A DNA stretch of 33,373 bases, taken from contig JALRDR010000028.1 in the NCBI GenBank assembly GCA_023262145.1, positions 1 to 33,373 on the forward strand, written 5' to 3'. The translations under genes and the position numbers were made by a program. The notes beneath the pieces are model-generated. The model was given only the letters and a program-made list of their open reading frames with translations. It had not been told where the DNA came from and ran no database searches. Numbering within the stretch: position 1 is the first letter of the stretch; each line of letters begins with the position of its first letter. Origin of the DNA: Planctomycetaceae bacterium. GTDB lineage: Bacteria; Planctomycetota; Planctomycetia; Planctomycetales; Planctomycetaceae. This document shows positions 28,077 to 33,373 of the stretch, one piece after another.

Positions 28077-29120
28077 ATGCGAATTCTGTTTCTGGCCTCA
28101 GGACCACAGGTTCCATCAACGCGATTTCGTGTCCTGCCTTGGGTACGGCCATTGCGGGCAGATGGTCACCAGGTGGTGGTCGCGCAGAGTTTTCCGCAGA
28201 AGTACGATTACTTTCCGTGGATGGGTTTTCGACCCAGCCAGCTGCTCAAACGCAGCGTGCGCTGGTGGCACTGGTTGCGCAGCCGCCTGCAGGGCTTCGA
28301 TGTGGTCATCATTGAGCGAGAAATCTTTGACAGCGAATCCGCAGAGATGGAGCTGCGGTTTCGCGAGACGTGTCGTCGTCTGATTCTGGATCTCGATGAT
28401 GCTGTTTTTCTGCGTTATCCGAACAAGTTTGAGCAGTTGATTCCGGCGGCAGATCTGGTGATCTGCGGAAATCGTTTCATTGAGGAGTGGGTTGCTGAAC
28501 GCAATGCTGCCACATGTCTGCTCCCGACATGTGTGGATCTGGATCGCTATGTTCCTCGTGCGTATTCAGGTCTTCCGGCGCGGCGTCCTGTGATTGGCTG
28601 GATGGGGACAGCGGGGAATCTGGTCTACCTGCGGGAAGCACTCGCTGGTCTGCGGCAACTGCGCACGGATCATGACTTTGAGCTGCATCTGATTGTGCCG
28701 GATCTGTCCGCGTTGTCAGCGGACGATCTGGCGGGGTTACCGGTGCAGCAGCGGTCTTGGAGTGCAGAGAGGGAGATTGCGGATCTGCAGAGTTTTGATA
28801 TTGGGCTGATGCCGCTTTCGAGGACGGACGAATGGGCAAAGTACAAGTGCGGGCTGAAGCTGATCCAGTACCTGGCGACGGGTGTTCCAGGCGTCGCCTC
28901 GGCGGTTGGAGTGAACTCAGAAATCCTCGATCATGGTGGTTGTGGAATCGTGATCAATGCACCAGAGGAGTGGGCGGAAGGTCTGGGCAGACTTTTGAAT
29001 TCCGACGATTTACGTCAACAGCTGGGGGCAGCCGGGCGAAAGCACGTTGAGCGGAACTATTCGGTGCAGGCCTGTTACCCGCAGCTGGTTCATGCACTGC
29101 AGAGTGCAGGCGGAAGGTGA
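28077..29120 (+). CDS. Glycosyltransferase, GT4-like
   Basis: MRILFLASGPQVPSTRFRVLPWVRPLRADGHQVVV...VIGWMGTAGNLVYLREAL...FDIGLMPLSRTDEWAKYKCGLKLIQYLATGVPGVASAVGVNSEIL. Confidence 0.88.
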   Translation: MRILFLASGPQVPSTRFRVLPWVRPLRADGHQVVVAQSFPQKYDYFPWMGFRPSQLLKRSVRWWHWLRSRLQGFDVVIIEREIFDSESAEMELRFRETCRRLILDLDDAVFLRYPNKFEQLIPAADLVICGNRFIEEWVAERNAATCLLPTCVDLDRYVPRAYSGLPARRPVIGWMGTAGNLVYLREALAGLRQLRTDHDFELHLIVPDLSALSADDLAGLPVQQRSWSAEREIADLQSFDIGLMPLSRTDEWAKYKCGLKLIQYLATGVPGVASAVGVNSEILDHGGCGIVINAPEEWAEGLGRLLNSDDLRQQLGAAGRKHVERNYSVQACYPQLVHALQSAGGR

Positions 29121-29227
29121 ACAGGATGGGGAGCATTTCCCCTGCGTGGGTAGTTGAGTCGTTGAGAGCGGCCGAGGGTGTTATTCTTCCTGATCAGACT
29201 TGATCAAACGCAGAGCAGGCAGAATTC

Positions 29228-31507
29228 ATGTCACAGGGATTCCTGGGATTTGCAGATAACCCCGACTGGCAGCAGGCGGCTCAGGACGACGTACAGATCG
29301 CGGACGTGGTGTTTAACCTGCCGTTGGAGCGTCCCTATTCGTATGTGGTTCCTGATCAGCTGCGGGGGATGCTGCGGGCGGGACAACGCGTGACAGCTCC
29401 GCTGGGCAGATCGAATCGAGCCGTAACGGGTTACTGTGTCGGAGTCCGACAGTCGGACACGCAGACACGGCGATTGAAGCCCATTCTTGAGCTGCTTGAT
29501 GCGGAGCCGCTGATTGACGAAGCGATGCTCGAACTGACTCAGTGGATCGGCCAGCGTTATCTGTGCGGCTGGGGTCAGGTCCTGGACAGCATCATACCGG
29601 CGGGTGTTCGTCGCCGCAGTGGTACGCGGGAGATTCGTTGTTTCGAGCTGGCAGAGGATGCAGAAAGTCGACTGCAGTCGACACGACTGAATCGGCAGCA
29701 GCAGGCGATTGTGGATATTCTCAGATCCAGTCAGCAGCCGGTTGCGGCCACGTCATTGTGTGAGGAGGCTGGTTGTGGCCCCGGTCCGTTGTCCACGCTG
29801 CAGAAGAAGGGGTTGATTCTGCCGCTGCGAATGCGCACGGAAGTTTCCGGAGAAGACACTGGAGGCCCGATCAGGAAAGAAGCTGATCTGACGCTGAATC
29901 CTCAGCAGCGACAGGCACTCAATACGATTCTGAAGCCGATTCGCGAGGGAGTTTCCGAGACTCTGCTGCTGCATGGTGTGACGGGAAGTGGCAAGACGGA
30001 GGTGTATATCCAGGCGATTCGCGAGGTTGTCAGTTATGGCCGCCAGGCAATTGTGCTGGTTCCGGAGATCAGCCTGACACCGCAGACGATTCGCCGTTTT
30101 CGCAGTCGCTTCAAATCAGTGGCGGTGTTGCACAGTCACATGTCAGATGCGGACCGACACTGGCACTGGCAGCAGATTGCAGCGGGTCGTGTGGAAGTGA
30201 TTGTGGGTGCACGAAGTGCTGTGTTTGCGCCGACACCGCACCCGGGTCTGATCGTGATTGATGAGGAGCACGAGCCAACATTCAAGCAGGACAGTACTCC
30301 CCGATATCATGCCCGCGAGGTGGCGCACCAGCGTTGTCAGGCACATGGTATCCCGCTCATTCTGGGATCAGCGACGCCGACACTGGAAGCGTGGCTGCGG
30401 GCGCAACGGGGGATTTATCGGCTGGTATCAATGCCGCATCGAGTTGAAGGTCGGCCACTGCCGCCGGTTGTGATTGTGGACACTCGCAATGATCCACGTG
30501 TGAGCCGTGGTTCTTCCATTGGTCGAGCGATGCAGCAGGCGATCATGCGGGCGTTGAAGGAGAAGGGGCAGGTGATTCTGTTCCTTAATCTGCGTGGGTA
30601 TTCACCGGTGGTCTGGTGTCGCAGCTGTGGCGAAGGAGTGAAGTGCGGTCAGTGCGACATCACACTCACGCTGCATCGAGATCGCAATGTTGTGGTCTGC
30701 CACAGCTGTGACTTTGAAGCGGAGCCGCCGCAGACCTGTCCTGGCTGTGGTAGTCCGGCAATTCGCTTTCTGGGCACCGGAACTCAGCGGCTGGATGAGG
30801 AGGTGCGGCATCTGTTTCCCCAGGCGCGTGTCCTCAGAATGGACAGTGACTCGATGAAACGCCCGGGTAGTCACGATGAGGCGTTGAGCAGCTTTCGTCG
30901 TGGGGAAGTGGATATCCTGCTCGGCACCCAGATGATCGCGAAGGGGCTGGACTTCCCGAATGTGACGCTGGTCGGCGTTGTGGATGCGGACACGATGCTG
31001 CGTCAGCCGGATCTGCGTGCAGCAGAACGGACTTTTCAGCTGATTGCTCAGGTCGCAGGACGCACCGGACGTGGCGAACGGGCGGGTCGTGTGCTGGTGC
31101 AGACAACTGTTCCGGATGATCCGGCGGTGCGGTATGCGTCTGAGCATGACTACATCGGGTTTGCCGGTCACGAACTGGCGGAGCGGCATGATGCGCTGGC
31201 GCCTCCGTTCAGTGCAGTGGCCCGCGTCATTTTTCGTGGTCCGGACGATCAGCGAACACGGGAAACAGCGATCGCAGTGGCCGAACGGCTGCGTGCGGGA
31301 CGAACTGAGGAAACCCAGGATGTGAGGATTCTGGGGGCTGCTCCGGCACCGATCCTGCGGCTGCGCAACTACTGGCGCTATCACCTGCAGATCTGTGGCG
31401 CAACGTCAGAAAAGGTGCGGCAGTTATGGGAGTCCGTGGAACAGTCACTGACGTTACCGGAGGATGTTGAGCTGGCAGTGGATGTGGATCCGATGAACGC
31501 ACGTTAG
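29228..31507 (+). CDS. priA: Primosomal protein N' (replication restart helicase PriA)
   Basis: LLLHGVTGSGKTEVYIQAI, VIDEEHEPTFKQDSTPRYHAREVA, Zn region CRSCGEGVKCGQCDITLTLHRDRNVVVCHSCDFEAEPPQTCPGCGS, ILLGTQMIAKGLDFPNVTLVGVVDADTMLRQPDLRAAERTFQLIAQVAGRTGRG. Confidence 0.97.
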   Translation: MSQGFLGFADNPDWQQAAQDDVQIADVVFNLPLERPYSYVVPDQLRGMLRAGQRVTAPLGRSNRAVTGYCVGVRQSDTQTRRLKPILELLDAEPLIDEAMLELTQWIGQRYLCGWGQVLDSIIPAGVRRRSGTREIRCFELAEDAESRLQSTRLNRQQQAIVDILRSSQQPVAATSLCEEAGCGPGPLSTLQKKGLILPLRMRTEVSGEDTGGPIRKEADLTLNPQQRQALNTILKPIREGVSETLLLHGVTGSGKTEVYIQAIREVVSYGRQAIVLVPEISLTPQTIRRFRSRFKSVAVLHSHMSDADRHWHWQQIAAGRVEVIVGARSAVFAPTPHPGLIVIDEEHEPTFKQDSTPRYHAREVAHQRCQAHGIPLILGSATPTLEAWLRAQRGIYRLVSMPHRVEGRPLPPVVIVDTRNDPRVSRGSSIGRAMQQAIMRALKEKGQVILFLNLRGYSPVVWCRSCGEGVKCGQCDITLTLHRDRNVVVCHSCDFEAEPPQTCPGCGSPAIRFLGTGTQRLDEEVRHLFPQARVLRMDSDSMKRPGSHDEALSSFRRGEVDILLGTQMIAKGLDFPNVTLVGVVDADTMLRQPDLRAAERTFQLIAQVAGRTGRGERAGRVLVQTTVPDDPAVRYASEHDYIGFAGHELAERHDALAPPFSAVARVIFRGPDDQRTRETAIAVAERLRAGRTEETQDVRILGAAPAPILRLRNYWRYHLQICGATSEKVRQLWESVEQSLTLPEDVELAVDVDPMNAR

Positions 31508-33057
31508 TGCGCTCAGCAACGGGAAAGCAGGAGCGGAACACGGTGGCAGAGGAAAAGATATCAAGGCAGTCGGATTCTGTTCAGCAGGCATGGTCTGCGG
31601 AACTATTCGCCACAGCGAGTCAGACATGGTCTGAACTGCTGTCTGAGCACCTGTGGAAGGTGACATCCGGTGCTGGTCCTGTACTGAACTGGGCAGATCC
31701 GGTTGCGGCAATTCGTGCAGCGGGTTCTTTTCTGGACGCCGGAAAGCCGGCGGATTCAGATGAGCTCATCCAACGCATCCGTGGCCTGATCTCAGAAATG
31801 CTCAGCCGCGGTCAGAATCTGCACCACCCGAGGTACATCGGCCATCAGGTTCCGTCGTCGAGTCCGGTTGCGGGACTGTTTGATGCGGTTGGTTCGGTTA
31901 CGAATCAGGTGATGGCGATTTACGAAATGGGCCCGTGGTCCACAGCGGTTGAGCATGCTTTGATTGAACGGTTGTGCAGGAAGGTTGGCTGGGAGTCGGA
32001 GAGCAGCAGTGGTGTGCTGACGCACGGTGGATCGCTTGCGAATCTGACGGCATTGCTGACAGCTCGCAATGTCTGTTTTCCGGATTCGTGGAGGTCAGGG
32101 CTTCCGGACGGCGCAGTTCTGGTAGCAAACGCAGACGTGCATTACTGCGTGACGCGGACGGCGGGAATCCTCGGGCTGGGGGTGGAAAATGTGCTCCGCG
32201 TGCCGGTGAACGAACAACGCAGGATGCGCACCGATCTGCTGGATCAGCTGTTGTCGCAGCTACGTCGCCAGGGGCGGCCTGTCATGGCGGTCTCTGCCTG
32301 TGCCGGATCCACTCCGACGGGAGCGTTTGATGACCTGGAGCAGGTTGCAGAAATCTGTACACGGCACGGCGTCTGGATGCATGTGGACGCGGCACACGGC
32401 GGGTCGGTGATTTTCAGTGACCGGCACAGGCAACTGCTGCGAGGAATTGAACGTGCTGACAGCATCGTCTGGGATGCTCACAAGATGATGTTCGTGCCGG
32501 CGCTCTGTACGGCGGTGCTGTACCGCAATCGAGAGGTACGTTTCCAGACATTTGCTCAGGATGCCCCGTATCTGTTTGATCCGTCCAGTCCGGGGATGGC
32601 CGATATCGACAGCGGCATGCGCACTGTGGAATGCACCAAACGGGCGGCTGGTTTTGGACTGTGGGGACTGTGGTCGCTCTTCGGCGAACAGATTTTTGCG
32701 GACCTCGTGGATCAGGTACTCGAACGATCGCAGCAGTTTCACCGGATGCTGCAGGAGGCTGACGACTTCGAGTCATGCAATGATCCGGCCTGTAATATTC
32801 TGACGTTCCGTTATTGTCCGGACTGGCCTGGTGCGAGCGATCCGGAGCTCAACTGGCTGCAGAGAGAGATTCGTACCCGGCTGATTCGCAGCGGGGAGTT
32901 TTATATCGTGCAGACATCGCTGGAGCAGACCGTTGTGCTGCGGACGACCGTGATGAATCCGCTGACGACAACGTCAGATTTTGGCGATCTGCTGGATGCG
33001 GTACGACGCACGGGTAAGCAGATTCTGGGGGAGCGATCTGCCGGCGGGTGCGGCTGA
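31507..33057 (+). CDS. Group II PLP-dependent amino acid decarboxylase
   Basis: HHPRYIGHQVPSSSPVAGLFDAV...GVLTHGGSLANLTALLTAR...WMHVDAAHGGSVIFSDRHRQLLRGIERADSIVWDAHKMMFVPALCTAVLYRN. GTG start overlaps the priA stop (TAGTG). Confidence 0.93.
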   Translation: MRSATGKQERNTVAEEKISRQSDSVQQAWSAELFATASQTWSELLSEHLWKVTSGAGPVLNWADPVAAIRAAGSFLDAGKPADSDELIQRIRGLISEMLSRGQNLHHPRYIGHQVPSSSPVAGLFDAVGSVTNQVMAIYEMGPWSTAVEHALIERLCRKVGWESESSSGVLTHGGSLANLTALLTARNVCFPDSWRSGLPDGAVLVANADVHYCVTRTAGILGLGVENVLRVPVNEQRRMRTDLLDQLLSQLRRQGRPVMAVSACAGSTPTGAFDDLEQVAEICTRHGVWMHVDAAHGGSVIFSDRHRQLLRGIERADSIVWDAHKMMFVPALCTAVLYRNREVRFQTFAQDAPYLFDPSSPGMADIDSGMRTVECTKRAAGFGLWGLWSLFGEQIFADLVDQVLERSQQFHRMLQEADDFESCNDPACNILTFRYCPDWPGASDPELNWLQREIRTRLIRSGEFYIVQTSLEQTVVLRTTVMNPLTTTSDFGDLLDAVRRTGKQILGERSAGGCG

Positions 33058-33067
33058 CAGGTGCGGC

Positions 33068-33373
33068 TTATTCGGTTGAGTCGGTGGCGTTTCGTTCTGC
33101 GTCCAGCGACGTCTGAATGCGATCCTGGACGGCCTGAAACAGTCCGGGGTGCATTCCAAACGGTGGAGTGATGAGCCAGGACACCTGTGGAAAGTTTGCG
33201 GCGGCTTCCTGGACGAGTGCCGGGATGTCCTGGGTCCAGTGGCGACCCGGGGCAAGGAACCACGGAAAGACCACAACTTTTGTGGCTCCCCGTTCAATGC
33301 AACGGGCAAAGGCTTCGGCAATGGACGGACTGGCCAGTTCCATGTGGGCCGGCTCCACAATGGCGTACTGCGA
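33068..33373 (-). CDS. CbiX/SirB-type sirohydrochlorin chelatase-like protein, C-terminal part (5' end off window)
   Basis: Frame open to the window edge: SQYAIVEPAHMELASPSIAEAFARCIERGATKVVVFPWFLAPGRHWTQDIPALVQEAAANFPQVSWLITPPFGMHPGLFQAVQDRI. Confidence 0.82.
   Translation of the reverse strand, partial: SQYAIVEPAHMELASPSIAEAFARCIERGATKVVVFPWFLAPGRHWTQDIPALVQEAAANFPQVSWLITPPFGMHPGLFQAVQDRIQTSLDAERNATDSTE

Noticed and set aside
29440-29462. Inverted repeat GTCCGACAGTCGGAC
   Set aside because: Lies inside the priA coding sequence (GVRQSDTQ); likely coincidental in codon context.
1-33373. tRNA, rRNA, CRISPR, IS elements, toxin-antitoxin or phage-defence modules
   Set aside because: No cloverleaf-like, repeat-spacer, transposase, integrase or recognisable defence signatures were found on either strand.

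Overview
This 33.4 kb window looks like a chromosomal segment of a Planctomycetes bacterium. The markers are two PSCyt/DUF1549-DUF1553 proteins, a Tat-type DUF1501 protein and a DUF1559 prepilin-like protein, with about 24 credible genes in total. Most are housekeeping or metabolic: DUF374 acyltransferase, isochorismatase-family hydrolase, REC/HD-GYP response regulator, FAD + Fe-S (GlcD/GlcF-like) oxidoreductase, folE, an SDR, a Cys/Met-metabolism PLP enzyme, M24 peptidase, priA, a group II PLP decarboxylase and a truncated CbiX-type chelatase. There is also a three-gene glycan cassette (flippase-like, methyltransferase, glycosyltransferase). I saw no rRNA, tRNA, CRISPR array, prophage or IS element. 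The best leads are: (1) a hairpin-dense ~275 nt intergenic segment (2118-2392) with two + strand intrinsic terminators, the first overlapped by a perfect interleaved competing helix (attenuator-like or an unannotated structured RNA); (2) a solitary, highly divergent circularly permuted ATP-grasp (DUF404/DUF407-like) protein whose usual catalytic motifs look substituted and which lacks its usual partners; (3) DUF1553 and DUF1501 genes that are not paired as usual, one carrying an inserted F5/8C-like domain visible by internal comparison; (4) a REC domain lacking the acidic pair, fused to an intact HD-GYP domain. All family calls are by eye and no database searches were run.
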